A stretch of 6,339 nt of DNA from an uncultured Pseudomonas sp. (lineage in GTDB: Bacteria > Pseudomonadota > Gammaproteobacteria > Pseudomonadales > Pseudomonadaceae): NCBI RefSeq assembly GCF_946885885.1, contig NZ_CAMPHN010000227.1, forward strand, positions 1 through 6,339, written 5' to 3'. This document shows positions 1 through 6,146 of this stretch, piece by piece. Position 1 is the first letter of the stretch. Each line of letters opens with the position of its first letter. The notes beneath the pieces are model-generated. The model worked only from the letters and a program-made list of their open reading frames with translations. It searched no databases and was not told the origin of the DNA. The translations under genes and the position numbers were made by a program.

Positions 1-65
1 GCCTCGCGCTAAAACAGGCTCCGGCGCGGTCGCGATGAAACGGCAACAGACCCTAGGACATAGCC
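1..65. other. Short unassigned tail downstream of rsmE
   Basis: These 65 bases follow the rsmE stop codon and run to the window edge. I see no coding start that continues off the edge with support, and no hairpin followed by a T-tract that would serve as a clear terminator for the minus-strand operon. A CGCGC (5-9) and GCGCG (24-28) pair could form a weak stem with a 14-base loop, which is unconvincing as a terminator. A CCTAGG palindrome sits at 51-56. The next gene is outside the window. Confidence 0.4.
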
Positions 66-773
66 TTAGAAAAGCCGCGCGAGTAAGACGCTGACTGCGG
101 TTTCGACGCGCAGGATGCGCTCGCCGAGTTGCACGGGTTGCAGGCCCGCCGCTTGCAGCTTTTCCACTTCGTAGGGGATCCAGCCGCCTTCCGGGCCTAT
201 TGCCAGGGTCACGGCTTGCTCGACCGCGCGCGGGCAGGCCGGATAGTCGCCGGGATGGCCGACCAAACCGAGGCTGCCGGTAGCCATTGCCGGCAGGCGA
301 TCTTCGACGAAGGGCTTGAAGCGCTGCTCGATCAGCACCTCGGGCAATACGGTGTCGCGCGCCTGTTCCAGCCCCAGGATCAATTGCTCGCGAATCGCGG
401 CCGGTTGCAGAAAGGGCGTTTGCCAGAAGCTTTTCTCGACCCTGTAACTGTTCAACAGCACCAGCCGGGGCACGCCCATGGCGCTGACGGTTTGCAGCAC
501 CCGGCGCAGCATCTTCGGCCGTGGCAGGGCCAGCAGCAGGGTCAGCGGCAGTTTGCTCGGCGGCGCTTGTTCGAGGCTGATACTCAGTTCGGCGCGCTCG
601 GCATCCAGGCTCAGCAGTCGGCCCGTGCCCATCGAACCATTCAACCGGCCGACGCGCAGGCTGTCGCCGGCTTCAGCGCGGTGTACTTCGAGCAGGTGTT
701 TGAGACGCCGACCGCTGAGTTGCACGCGGTCGGTCGCGACGAAGTCGTCGTCTTCGAGCAGCAGCAGGTTCAC
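66..773 (-). CDS. rsmE: 16S rRNA (uracil(1498)-N3)-methyltransferase RsmE
   Basis: This encodes a cytoplasmic SPOUT-class enzyme that uses S-adenosylmethionine to methylate N3 of U1498 in helix 44 of 16S rRNA in the 30S subunit. With the GTG start at 773 the protein is 235 residues, close to the usual 240 or so. Residues 1-70 form the N-terminal RNA-binding (PUA-like) part, including [12 protein letters not shown] at 21-32. The C-terminal SPOUT knot carries the SAM-site motifs AIGPEGGW (191-198) and [11 protein letters not shown] (216-226). The open frame extends 38 codons further upstream, but that part lies antiparallel-free inside tatC and reads as an arginine-rich, family-unlike peptide. 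The GTG overlaps the tatC stop as GTGA, and the protein then begins [11 protein letters not shown], which matches the usual MNLLLLED-type start of Pseudomonas homologues. There is no good Shine-Dalgarno sequence at normal spacing, so translation is probably coupled to tatC. Family assignment is secure; the start is very likely. Confidence 0.93.
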   Translation of the reverse strand: MNLLLLEDDDFVATDRVQLSGRRLKHLLEVHRAEAGDSLRVGRLNGSMGTGRLLSLDAERAELSISLEQAPPSKLPLTLLLALPRPKMLRRVLQTVSAMGVPRLVLLNSYRVEKSFWQTPFLQPAAIREQLILGLEQARDTVLPEVLIEQRFKPFVEDRLPAMATGSLGLVGHPGDYPACPRAVEQAVTLAIGPEGGWIPYEVEKLQAAGLQPVQLGERILRVETAVSVLLARLF

Positions 774-1564
774 GGCTGGGCGGCTGGCGGCTGGTCCTGC
801 GGCTCGCTGTCGCTGTCCTCTTCGGTCTGCTCGTCGCGGCGTTTGACCAGGCCGCCACACAGCAGGCCCAGTTCGAATAGCATCCACATCGGTACCGCCA
901 ACAGGGTTTGCGAGAACACATCGGGCGGGGTCAGCACCATGCCGACGACGAAGCAGCCGACCACCACGTAAGGCCGGCCTTTGCGCAGGGCTGCGATATC
1001 GACGATGCCGATCCAGATCAGCAGAAAGGTCGCGACCGGGATTTCGAAGGCCACGCCGAAGGCGAAGAACAGCGTCAGGACGAAGTCCAGATACTGGCCG
1101 ATATCGGTCATCATCGCCACCCCTTCCGGGGTTACGCTGGCGAAGAAACCGAACATGATCGGGAATACCACGAAGTAAGCGAAGGCCATGCCGCCGTAGA
1201 ACAGCAGGATGCTGGAAATCAGCAGGGGAACGGCTATGCGCTTCTCGTGCTTGTACAGCCCCGGCGCAATGAAGCCCCAGACCTGATGGAGGATGATCGG
1301 CATCGAGAGGAACAGCGCGACCATCATGGTCAGCTTGAACGGCGTGAGGAACGGCGAGGCGACGCCCGTGGCGATCATCGTTGCGCCTTCGGGCAGGTAG
1401 GCGCGCAACGGTGCGGCGACCAGCGCGTAGATGTCCTGGGCGAAATAAAACAAACCGGCGAATAGCAGCAAGACGAAGCCGACGATGCGCAGCAGGCGCG
1501 TGCGCAGCTCGGTCAGGTGCGAGACCAGGGGCATTTCCTGATCGCTGTCCGTTAGGCGGCTCAT
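770..1564 (-). CDS. tatC: Sec-independent protein translocase subunit TatC
   Basis: TatC is the multispanning inner-membrane receptor of the twin-arginine translocase. With TatB it recognises RR signal peptides and then recruits TatA to export folded proteins. The 264-residue protein has the six expected hydrophobic segments, roughly at 24-44, 72-98, 113-138, 158-184, 197-211 and 217-238. Conserved signatures are visible: [15 protein letters not shown] at 11-25 with E19 and R21 in the cytoplasmic N-terminus, [12 protein letters not shown] at 98-109 with F98 and E107 (equivalent by motif to the signal-peptide-contacting F94 and E103 of the E. coli protein), [10 protein letters not shown] at 169-178 with E174, and TPPDVFSQ at 212-219. 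The C-terminus after residue 240 is a hydrophilic, acidic and Pro/Gln-rich tail of about 24 residues, probably disordered in the cytoplasm. The start ATG at 1564 overlaps the tatB stop as ATGA, and the stop overlaps the rsmE GTG. Only a distant AGGAT (1579-1583, 14 bases away) resembles a ribosome site, consistent with coupling to tatB. Confidence 0.98.
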   Translation of the reverse strand: MSRLTDSDQEMPLVSHLTELRTRLLRIVGFVLLLFAGLFYFAQDIYALVAAPLRAYLPEGATMIATGVASPFLTPFKLTMMVALFLSMPIILHQVWGFIAPGLYKHEKRIAVPLLISSILLFYGGMAFAYFVVFPIMFGFFASVTPEGVAMMTDIGQYLDFVLTLFFAFGVAFEIPVATFLLIWIGIVDIAALRKGRPYVVVGCFVVGMVLTPPDVFSQTLLAVPMWMLFELGLLCGGLVKRRDEQTEEDSDSEPQDQPPAAQP

Positions 1565-1914
1565 GGTTGTGGGGATTTATCCTGGCTGGCGACGTCAGGC
1601 GCAGTCGGCTTGACCTCTGCGCCGCTGCTGGCGGCTGGGGATTGGCTCGGCGACTGTGCAGGCGAGAGCAGGTCGCTCTTGAGGTTCTGCATGTCGCGTT
1701 CCAGCTCGAGAATCTGCTCGTTGTGCAGCTGGCGACGGATCTCGTCCGCGCCTATCTCGCGCTCGACCTCGGCCTTGATCGCGCTGAAGCTGCGCTTGAT
1801 TCGGCCGATCCACAGACCCGCCGTGCGCACGGCGCCAGGCAGGCGATCGGGGCCGAGCACGACCAGGGCGACCACGCCAATCAACAGCAGCTCGGTAAAG
1901 CCTATGTCGAACAT
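1561..1914 (-). CDS. tatB: Sec-independent protein translocase subunit TatB
   Basis: TatB is a single-span inner-membrane protein that pairs with TatC in the signal-peptide receptor complex. The 117-residue product begins [21 protein letters not shown], the typical TatB N-terminus, with acidic E8 in the membrane segment (about 6-20) and the G21-P22 hinge followed by DRLP. An amphipathic helix runs from about 24 to 55 and continues as a charged, helix-forming stretch to about residue 80. The last 35 residues are a Ser/Pro/Ala/Gln-rich tail, probably disordered. The E8 residue and GPDRLP hinge separate it from TatA, which has the FGTKRL hinge. The start at 1914 lies one codon after the tatA stop and in the same reading frame (TAA GCC ATG). 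I see no Shine-Dalgarno sequence at useful spacing, so it probably depends on ribosomes leaving tatA. The stop overlaps the tatC start as ATGA. Confidence 0.97.
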   Translation of the reverse strand: MFDIGFTELLLIGVVALVVLGPDRLPGAVRTAGLWIGRIKRSFSAIKAEVEREIGADEIRRQLHNEQILELERDMQNLKSDLLSPAQSPSQSPAASSGAEVKPTAPDVASQDKSPQP

Positions 1915-1917
1915 GGC

Positions 1918-2148
1918 TTAGTCTTTTTTCGCGGGTTCTTCGACCTTGCGCGCCTGGGCGTCGATGGTCTGCCCTTTGGGTTCTTCGACCGCCGGCTTAT
2001 CGTCTTCGTTGCCCATGGACTTCTTGAAGCCCTTGATCGCGCCGCCGAGGTCGGAGCCCAGGCCCTTCAGGCGTTTGGTGCCGAACAGCATGACCACGAT
2101 CAACAGGACGATCAGGAGTTGCCAAATGCTAATGCCACCGAATCCCAT
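1918..2148 (-). CDS. tatA: Sec-independent protein translocase subunit TatA
   Basis: TatA is the abundant single-span protein that oligomerises at TatBC to form the passage for folded substrates across the inner membrane. The 76-residue product begins [29 protein letters not shown] in pattern: a short periplasmic N-terminus, a membrane helix at about 7-22, the F22-G23-T24-K25 hinge, and an amphipathic helix (about 26-44, ending [11 protein letters not shown]). After that comes an acidic and Lys-rich tail from about 46 to 76. Length and motif order fit the family exactly. A GGAGT ribosome site at 2156-2160 sits 7 bases before the ATG, the best-placed one among the three tat genes, as expected for the subunit made in excess. 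The gene starts 27 bases after the hisE stop; I see no separate promoter there, so it is probably co-transcribed with the genes upstream. Confidence 0.98.
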   Translation of the reverse strand: MGFGGISIWQLLIVLLIVVMLFGTKRLKGLGSDLGGAIKGFKKSMGNEDDKPAVEEPKGQTIDAQARKVEEPAKKD

Positions 2149-2155
2149 AATGCGT

Positions 2156-2160
2156 ACTCC
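2156..2160 (-). promoter_or_regulatory. Ribosome binding site of tatA
   Basis: On the minus strand this reads GGAGT, with 7 bases to the tatA ATG. It is clearly better than anything in front of tatB, tatC or rsmE, which would favour higher translation of TatA than of its partners. Confidence 0.75.
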
Positions 2161-2175
2161 GTAGTGAGAGGTTGA

Positions 2176-2538
2176 TCAATCTTGTGTGCGCGCGGCTTTT
2201 TCCGCGTGCCCGGACAGGCCAAAGCGTCGATCCAGCTCGTCCAACACCGCTTGCGGATGCTGGCCGAGAGCGGCGAGCATCACCAGGCTATGGAACCATA
2301 AATCGGCGGTTTCGTAGATCAGGTCGCTGCAATCGCCGCTGACCGCGGCATCCTTGGCGGCGAGGATGGTTTCCACCGATTCCTCGCCGACTTTCTCGAG
2401 AATCTTGTTCAGGCCTTTGTGGTACAGGCTGGCGACGTAGGAGCTGTCCGCGGCCGCGCCTTTGCGCGACTCCAGTACCTCGGCCAGGCGGTTCAGGGTG
2501 TCGGTCATGCCCGTGTCACTCATGCCCGTATCACTCAT
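2176..2538 (-). CDS. hisE: Phosphoribosyl-ATP pyrophosphatase HisE
   Basis: HisE hydrolyses phosphoribosyl-ATP to phosphoribosyl-AMP and pyrophosphate, the second step of histidine synthesis in the cytoplasm. It is an all-alpha MazG-like nucleotide pyrophosphohydrolase. In the 120-residue form chosen here, the metal-binding helices are [12 protein letters not shown] at 45-56 (E52, E53, E56) and YETADLWFH at 75-83 (E76, D79, H83). Start choice: the frame is open well upstream inside hisI, but a good AGGAG (2545-2549) lies 6 bases before the ATG at 2538, and this start overlaps the hisI end by 8 bases. The N-terminus is unusual: [14 protein letters not shown], made by a 15-base tandem repeat (2538-2524 and 2523-2509), so there are three in-frame ATGs at 2538, 2523 and 2508. 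Pseudomonas homologues as I remember them are about 110 residues and begin at the third (MTDTL), but here only the first ATG has a well-placed ribosome site. HisE and HisI are separate proteins here, not the fused form seen in enterics. Confidence 0.95.
   Translation of the reverse strand: MSDTGMSDTGMTDTLNRLAEVLESRKGAAADSSYVASLYHKGLNKILEKVGEESVETILAAKDAAVSGDCSDLIYETADLWFHSLVMLAALGQHPQAVLDELDRRFGLSGHAEKAARTQD
2509..2538 (-). repeat. 15-base tandem duplication at the start of hisE
   Basis: Two adjacent 15-base units read ATGAGTGATACGGGC and ATGAGTGACACGGGC on the minus strand, differing at one base (a synonymous GAT/GAC). Each encodes MSDTG, and the following codons ATG ACC GAC ACC (MTDT) resemble a third, more diverged unit. 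The first unit supplies both the hisE start and the hisI TGA stop (2533-2531). Because the unit is a multiple of three, the second unit provides another TGA in the hisI frame and another in-frame hisE ATG. Confidence 0.9.
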
Positions 2539-2932
2539 GTTTGTCTCCTGCGGCATAGATGGCATGCGGGTCCTTGAGTACGGCATCGACGGTTTTCCAG
2601 GCGCCGTTCTCGAATACCCGATAGAAGCAGCTCTCCCGGCCGGTGTGGCAGGCGATGCCGCCAAGCTGCTCGACCATCAGGATAATCACGTCGGCGTCGC
2701 AGTCGAGGCGCAGTTCATGCAGTTTCTGCACGTGACCGGATTCCTCGCCTTTACGCCACAGCTTGCCACGCGAACGCGACCAATAGATGGCGCGCTGCTC
2801 GGCGGCGGTCAGGGCCAGGGCTTCGCGGTTCATCCAGGCCATCATCAAGACGCGGCCGGTTTTGTGGTCCTGGGCTATCGCCGGCACCAGGCCGTCGCTA
2901 TTCCAGCTGATTTCGTCGAGCCAATCGTTCAT
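2531..2932 (-). CDS. hisI: Phosphoribosyl-AMP cyclohydrolase HisI
   Basis: HisI opens the adenine ring of phosphoribosyl-AMP to give ProFAR, the third step of histidine synthesis, directly after HisE. It is a small cytoplasmic zinc enzyme working as a dimer. The 133-residue protein has the normal single-domain length. The metal-binding signature is intact: D77-C78-D79-A80-D81 ([15 protein letters not shown]) supplies the magnesium aspartates and one cysteine, and C95 ([11 protein letters not shown]) and C102 (SCFYRV) complete the zinc site. The upstream conserved block [19 protein letters not shown] is at 51-69. The ATG at 2932 gives [11 protein letters not shown], matching the family. Its ribosome site is weak (GGA about 10 bases upstream) and a small perfect hairpin (2943-2955) sits just before it. 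It follows ubiB after a 66-base gap and overlaps hisE by 8 bases. Confidence 0.97.
   Translation of the reverse strand: MNDWLDEISWNSDGLVPAIAQDHKTGRVLMMAWMNREALALTAAEQRAIYWSRSRGKLWRKGEESGHVQKLHELRLDCDADVIILMVEQLGGIACHTGRESCFYRVFENGAWKTVDAVLKDPHAIYAAGDKHE
2545..2549 (-). promoter_or_regulatory. Ribosome binding site that decides the hisE start
   Basis: On the minus strand AGGAG is followed by ACAAAC and then the first of the three hisE ATGs, a 6-base spacing. It lies inside the last codons of hisI. The two downstream ATGs have no comparable site. Confidence 0.8.
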
Positions 2933-2942
2933 CGCTGTATCC

Positions 2943-2955
2943 GCCCGTCGCGGGC
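2943..2955. repeat. Small inverted repeat just upstream of hisI
   Basis: GCCCG (2943-2947) and CGGGC (2951-2955) form a perfect 5-base stem with a 3-base loop. In the minus-strand transcript it would end 10 bases before the hisI start codon and abut the weak ribosome site. There is no T-tract, so it is not a terminator. An effect on hisI translation is possible but only inferred. Confidence 0.4.
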
Positions 2956-2975
2956 CTGTTGGAAAGGGGGCTAGT

Positions 2976-2990
2976 GTGCCAGCACGGCAC
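2976..2990. repeat. Small inverted repeat just after ubiB
   Basis: GTGCC (2976-2980) and GGCAC (2986-2990) form a 5-base stem with a 5-base loop, beginning 8 bases past the ubiB stop codon on the minus strand. No T-run follows it in the direction of transcription, so it does not look like an efficient intrinsic terminator. It could be a weak attenuating or mRNA 3'-end structure between the ubi and his-tat parts of the cluster. Confidence 0.3.
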
Positions 2991-2998
2991 GCATGTGG

Positions 2999-4588
2999 CT
3001 ATCGGCGCAGCACCATATACAGACCGGCTGCGAGCATCGTCCAGCTGGGCCAGCCGATCAGGCTGAGCGCCAGGCCCTGGGTCGTGGCGCCAGCGATCAG
3101 CAAGGCGCCGAGCAGGCGTGCCGGCCAGCGTGCGCCGGGAGCGTCGCCGTTCTGCGCCGTGCGCGGCTGCTGGTTCAGACGCTCCAGGGTGTCGCGGGCG
3201 ATCTGCGACAGGTGTGGCACCTGTTCGGCCTGCTGCTGCAGGTTGCGCAGCAGATGCAGAGGGCTGACGCGTTCGCGCATCCAGCGTTCGAGGAACGGCT
3301 GAGCGGTACTCCACAGATCCAGATCCGGATACAGCTGGCGGCCCAACCCTTCGATATTCAGCAGGGTCTTCTGCAACAGAACGAGCTGCGGTTGCACTTC
3401 CATATTGAAGCGCCGGGCGGTCTGGAACAGCCGCAACAGCAGTTGACCGAAGGAGATGTCCTTCAGCGGCTTCTCGAAGATCGGCTCGCACACGGTGCGG
3501 ATCGCCGCCTCGAAATCGTTGACCTTGGTATCGGCCGGCACCCAGCCGGAATCGATATGCAGCTGTGCCACGCGGCGGTAGTCGCGCTTGAAGAAGGCGA
3601 TCAGGTTGCGTGCCAGGTAGTCCTGGTCCTCGGGCGTGAGGCTGCCGATGATCCCGCAATCGATGGCGATGTATTGCGGGTTCCAGGGTTGGCGGGTGCT
3701 GACGAAGATATTGCCGGGGTGCATGTCGGCATGGAAGAAGCTGTCGCGGAACACCTGGGTGAAGAAGATTTCCACACCGCGCTCGGCCAGCAGTTTCATG
3801 TCGGTGCGCTGGTCGGCCAGGGTTTCCAGATCGGTGACCTGGATGCCGTAGATGCGCTCCATGACCAGCACTTTCGGCCGGCAGAAATCCCAATACACCT
3901 GGGGCACGTAAAGCAGCGGCGAACCCTCGAAGTTGCGCCGCAGCTGGCTGGCATTGGCCGCCTCGCGCAGCAGGTCGAGTTCGTCGTAGATGGTTTTTTC
4001 GTAGTCGCTGACCACTTCCACGGGGCGCAGGCGACGCGCGTCCGAGGAGGCCTTCTCGGCGATCTTGGCCAGCAGGAACAGCCAGGCCAGGTCCTGTTTG
4101 ATGATCGGCTTGAGGCCCGGGCGGATCACTTTCACCACCACTTCTTCGCCGCTCTTGAGCTGCGCGCCATGCACCTGCGCGACCGAGGCGGACGCCAGCG
4201 GTTGGGCGTCGAAACGGGCGAACACTTCGGCAACCTTGGCGCCGAGCTGCGCTTCGATCAGCGCCAGCGAGTGCGCCGGGTCGAACGGCGGCACCTGATC
4301 CTGCAGCTTCGCCAACTCGTCGGCGATATCCGCGGGCAGCAGATCGCGACGAGTGGAGAGCAATTGGCCGAATTTGATGAAAATCGGCCCGAGCTCCTCC
4401 AGGGCCAGACGCAAACGCGCGCCTCGCGTCAGGGGCAGCGCTTTACGCGGCAGCCAGCGCCAGGGCAAAACGAAACGCAAGACGCGCAACCAGAACGGCA
4501 GCGGTAAGGCGAACAGCAGATCATCGAGTCGGTAGCGGATGACCACGCGTTGAATACGCAACAAACGTCGGGCGGCGAGTAGCTTCAT
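2999..4588 (-). CDS. ubiB: Ubiquinone biosynthesis accessory protein UbiB (ABC1/ADCK/UbiB atypical kinase-like)
   Basis: UbiB is a membrane-anchored member of the ABC1/ADCK (COQ8) kinase-like family required for ubiquinone synthesis. It is thought to act as an ATPase that helps present hydrophobic intermediates to the Ubi complex rather than as a protein kinase. The 529 residues match the usual length. Seen in order: the family-specific KxGQ motif K72-F73-G74-Q75 ([17 protein letters not shown]); the Ala-rich nucleotide loop [10 protein letters not shown] at 131-140, which replaces the Gly-rich loop of true kinases; VVVKVIRPG with the ATP-contacting lysine K153; the catalytic-loop signature [12 protein letters not shown] at 284-295 (D288, N293); and the metal-binding D310 in AIDCGIIG (DCG in place of DFG). 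Two hydrophobic segments at about 489-510 and 512-527 form the C-terminal membrane anchor. The start overlaps the ubiJ stop as ATGA, without an evident ribosome site, suggesting coupling to ubiJ. All key motifs are intact. Confidence 0.98.
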   Translation of the reverse strand: MKLLAARRLLRIQRVVIRYRLDDLLFALPLPFWLRVLRFVLPWRWLPRKALPLTRGARLRLALEELGPIFIKFGQLLSTRRDLLPADIADELAKLQDQVPPFDPAHSLALIEAQLGAKVAEVFARFDAQPLASASVAQVHGAQLKSGEEVVVKVIRPGLKPIIKQDLAWLFLLAKIAEKASSDARRLRPVEVVSDYEKTIYDELDLLREAANASQLRRNFEGSPLLYVPQVYWDFCRPKVLVMERIYGIQVTDLETLADQRTDMKLLAERGVEIFFTQVFRDSFFHADMHPGNIFVSTRQPWNPQYIAIDCGIIGSLTPEDQDYLARNLIAFFKRDYRRVAQLHIDSGWVPADTKVNDFEAAIRTVCEPIFEKPLKDISFGQLLLRLFQTARRFNMEVQPQLVLLQKTLLNIEGLGRQLYPDLDLWSTAQPFLERWMRERVSPLHLLRNLQQQAEQVPHLSQIARDTLERLNQQPRTAQNGDAPGARWPARLLGALLIAGATTQGLALSLIGWPSWTMLAAGLYMVLRR

Positions 4589-5202
4589 GCTGTGGGCTTT
4601 TGGCGTTGGGAAAGGCGTTCGATGCGCGCATCGAGACGGTCGAGGGCCAGCTTCAGTCGGTCGAGTTCGGCAAAACGGGCGTCGGCCTCACGCTGGCCGA
4701 CCAGGCTGCGCGATTCTTCGCTGAGGTAATCGGCCAGGTTCAGGCGCAGGCTGTCGAGCGTCTGCTGGGTCCAATTGGCGCGGCTGCGCAGGTGGCTGCC
4801 GAGCAATTGGCTGGCGACCGGGCCGAGCCAGCGCGACAGTTCGTATTCCCAGTCCAGCTCGAGATCCTGGAGAATTGCGGCGAGTTCCAGCAGCGCCGCG
4901 GCGTCGCCCTCCAGGCTGACCTCGGCGCTGTGTAGCACCGCACTCTGATCTTTGCCGGAGGCGAGGCGCAACAGGCTGGTCGCTGGTGCGCGCAGCCGGC
5001 AATCGGGCTCGCCGGCATAGTGCGCGGCCAGACCCAGGCCTTCAGCGTTCGGCAGGATAAACACCTGCACCGGCGGCGCCGTGCATTCCAGCGCGATGAT
5101 GCGGCCGCTCAGGCGCGCCAGTCGCGGCAGCGCCGTACTGTCCAGGGCGAGCACCCGGTTCAGCCCGAGTTCGACGCCGGCGAGCAACCCGGTCAGCAAC
5201 AT
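4585..5202 (-). CDS. ubiJ: Ubiquinone biosynthesis accessory factor UbiJ (SCP2 domain)
   Basis: UbiJ is a non-catalytic, SCP2-type lipid-binding protein which with UbiK helps the soluble Ubi complex handle hydrophobic ubiquinone intermediates. The 205-residue product has an SCP2-like domain at about 14-115 ([24 protein letters not shown], then [36 protein letters not shown] in pattern). A charged heptad-like C-terminal helix at about 168-200 ([20 protein letters not shown]) probably forms a coiled coil, the part expected to meet UbiK. Length and position between ubiE and ubiB are as in E. coli and Pseudomonas. The ATG at 5202 shares its A with the TGA of ubiE (TGATG), and no Shine-Dalgarno sequence precedes it, so re-initiation after ubiE is likely. 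The SCP2 call rests on sequence pattern plus context; older annotations call this family a hypothetical SCP2 protein or yigP. Confidence 0.93.
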   Translation of the reverse strand: MLLTGLLAGVELGLNRVLALDSTALPRLARLSGRIIALECTAPPVQVFILPNAEGLGLAAHYAGEPDCRLRAPATSLLRLASGKDQSAVLHSAEVSLEGDAAALLELAAILQDLELDWEYELSRWLGPVASQLLGSHLRSRANWTQQTLDSLRLNLADYLSEESRSLVGQREADARFAELDRLKLALDRLDARIERLSQRQKPTA

Positions 5203-5972
5203 CAGGGTTTGATGCCGCGATGCAGGGCGACGATGCCGCCGGTCATATTGTGGTAGGTCACGCGCTCGAAACCGGCCTCGACCATCATCGCTTTGAGGGT
5301 GTCCTGGTCGGGATGCATGCGGATGGACTCGGCCAGGTAGCGGTAGCTGTCGGCGTCGTTGGTGATCAGCTTGCCCATCAGCGGCATGAAGTTGAACGAG
5401 TAGGTGTCGTAGACCTTCGACAGCAATGGGCTCGACGGTTTGGAGAACTCCAGTACCAGCAGACGGCCGCCGGGTTTGAGCACGCGCAACATGGAGCGAA
5501 TCGCGTCTTCTTTATGGGTGACGTTGCGCAAGCCGAAGGCGATGGTCACCACATCGAAGTGGTTGTCAGGGAAGGGCAGCTTCTCGGCATCGGCCTGGAC
5601 GAAGCTGACGTTGCCGGCAACGCCGCGGTCGAGCAGGCGGTCGCGCCCGACCTTGAGCATGGAGTCGTTGATATCGGCCAGCACCACTTCACCGGTCGGG
5701 CCGACCAGGTTGGCGAACTTGCGCGTCAGATCGCCGGTGCCGCCGGCTATATCCAACACCCGGTTGCCGACGCGCACCCCGGACAGCTCGATGGTGAAAC
5801 GCTTCCACAGGCGATGCATGCCGCCGGAAAGCAGGTCGTTCATCAGATCGTATTTGGCCGCCACCGAGTGGAACACTTCGGCGACCTTCTGCGCCTTTTG
5901 GCTTTCCGGCACGTCCTGGAAGCCGAAGTGCGTGGTGGGTTCGCTGTCGCTGCTTTTGCGCGGGTCGTTCAT
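5202..5972 (-). CDS. ubiE: Bifunctional demethylmenaquinone / 2-methoxy-6-polyprenyl-1,4-benzoquinol methylase UbiE
   Basis: UbiE is the SAM-dependent C-methyltransferase of ubiquinone synthesis, and of menaquinone synthesis where that pathway exists. With the ATG at 5972 it has 256 residues. The class I methyltransferase fold is clear: motif [11 protein letters not shown] at 72-81, acidic D100 at the end of strand 2 (VVLADIN), QADAEKLPF at 127-134, FGLRNV at 146-151, [17 protein letters not shown] at 163-179, and the conserved C-terminus [16 protein letters not shown] at 241-256. Start choice: an in-frame ATG three codons upstream (5981) would add MGK. However, AGGGA (5982-5986) abuts that codon directly, while it is 9 bases from the 5972 ATG. 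The 256-residue form beginning MNDPRKS also fits the Pseudomonas family. It is the first gene of the minus-strand cluster, with a promoter-like sequence 42-70 bases upstream. Confidence 0.97.
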   Translation of the reverse strand: MNDPRKSSDSEPTTHFGFQDVPESQKAQKVAEVFHSVAAKYDLMNDLLSGGMHRLWKRFTIELSGVRVGNRVLDIAGGTGDLTRKFANLVGPTGEVVLADINDSMLKVGRDRLLDRGVAGNVSFVQADAEKLPFPDNHFDVVTIAFGLRNVTHKEDAIRSMLRVLKPGGRLLVLEFSKPSSPLLSKVYDTYSFNFMPLMGKLITNDADSYRYLAESIRMHPDQDTLKAMMVEAGFERVTYHNMTGGIVALHRGIKP

Positions 5973-5981
5973 CTTGCCCAT

Positions 5982-5986
5982 TCCCT
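5982..5986 (-). promoter_or_regulatory. Ribosome binding site that decides the ubiE start
   Basis: Reads AGGGA on the minus strand. It leaves 9 bases to the ATG at 5972 but no space before the alternative ATG at 5981, so it supports the shorter protein. Confidence 0.6.
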
Positions 5987-6013
5987 ACACAGAGAGGCTA
6001 AAAAGTGGCGGTC

Positions 6014-6040
6014 ATTCTAAACCGAAAAGAGAGCTGTCAG
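6014..6040 (-). promoter_or_regulatory. Candidate sigma-70 promoter of the ubiE cluster
   Basis: On the minus strand a CTGACA box (6035-6040, five of six matches to TTGACA) is followed by a 15-base spacer and TAGAAT (6014-6019, five of six matches to TATAAT). The spacer is shorter than the ideal 17. Transcription would begin near 6007, giving a leader of roughly 35 bases before ubiE. The position, just upstream of the first gene of the cluster, supports it, but this is a match by eye. Confidence 0.5.
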
Positions 6041-6069
6041 CGGCAAGCTGTAAGCCATAAGCAGCAAGT
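6035..6069. repeat. Run of five degenerate heptamers (NNNAAGC)
   Basis: Reading the plus strand there are five consecutive 7-base units: TGTCAGC, GGCAAGC, TGTAAGC, CATAAGC and AGCAAGT. They share the pattern NNNAAGC with one change in the first and last unit. A related sequence appears inverted at 6119-6132: its reverse complement CACAAGCTGCAAGT matches 6056-6069 at 12 of 14 positions. The first heptamer overlaps the candidate -35 box of ubiE. Degenerate GCAAGCT-like runs occur, as I recall, in other Pseudomonas intergenic regions; their function is not known to me. Confidence 0.55.
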
Positions 6070-6089
6070 AAAAGCGCAAAAGGCTTGAA

Positions 6090-6108
6090 GGGGATTGATC
6101 GCCTCCCC
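6090..6108. repeat. GGGGA/TCCCC inverted repeat
   Basis: A perfect 5-base stem, GGGGA (6090-6094) and TCCCC (6104-6108), with a 9-base loop, lies midway between the two divergent promoters. There is no T-tract on either strand, so it is not a convincing terminator. It lies inside the larger imperfect inverted repeat formed by 6056-6069 and 6119-6132. Confidence 0.3.
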
Positions 6109-6140
6109 GGTCTGATGCACTTGCAGCTTGTGCTTATTGC

Positions 6141-6146
6141 TATAGT
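6141..6146 (+). promoter_or_regulatory. Candidate -10 box for the PHA system gene
   Basis: TATAGT matches the sigma-70 -10 consensus at five of six positions and would place the transcript start near 6153, about 39 bases before the ATG. No good -35 lies at the normal spacing; the nearest, TTGCAG at 6121-6126, is only 14 bases away and matches poorly. The promoter may therefore need an activator or use another sigma factor. Confidence 0.35.

Noticed and set aside
774..887. Upstream extension of rsmE by 38 codons to an ATG at 887
   Set aside because: It lies wholly inside tatC in another frame and is Arg-rich. The family-like N-terminus begins exactly at the GTG that overlaps the tatC stop.
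129..971. 280-codon open frame on the plus strand opposite rsmE and tatC
   Set aside because: It spans the junction of two well-supported minus-strand genes and has a low-complexity Gln/Arg/Ala composition.
1922..1930. Run of six A on the minus strand (AAAAAAG) near the end of tatA as a programmed frameshift site
   Set aside because: The tatA frame reads AAA AAA G, not the A AAA AAG phase needed for canonical -1 slippage. tatB is already in the same frame as tatA, so a shift would not join them.
1381..2175. 264-codon open frame on the plus strand opposite tatC, tatB and tatA
   Set aside because: It crosses three genuine genes on the other strand, begins with an Arg-rich stretch and shows no domain. 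It is a shadow.
2539..2664. Upstream extension of hisE by 42 codons to the start at 2664
   Set aside because: It overlaps the conserved C-terminal part of hisI, reads as unrelated Pro/Ser/Arg-rich sequence, and the AGGAG before the ATG at 2538 marks a better start.
2976..2990. Intrinsic terminator after ubiB
   Set aside because: The stem is only 5 bases long and no T-tract follows in the direction of transcription.
2898..3893. 331-codon open frame on the minus strand overlapping ubiB and the hisI gap
   Set aside because: Out of frame with ubiB over almost 900 bases; Arg/Pro/His-rich translation typical of a shifted reading of a high-GC gene. The ubiB frame itself is intact, so there is no frameshift to explain.
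2993..4507. 504-codon open frame on the plus strand opposite ubiB
   Set aside because: It is fully antisense to an intact UbiB with all family motifs. The product is rich in Gln, His, Arg and Leu with no recognisable domain, as expected from a complementary frame of a high-GC gene.
5220..6020. 266-codon open frame on the plus strand opposite ubiE
   Set aside because: Antisense to a complete UbiE. The His/Gln/Val-rich translation has no family resemblance, and it is a GC-driven shadow.
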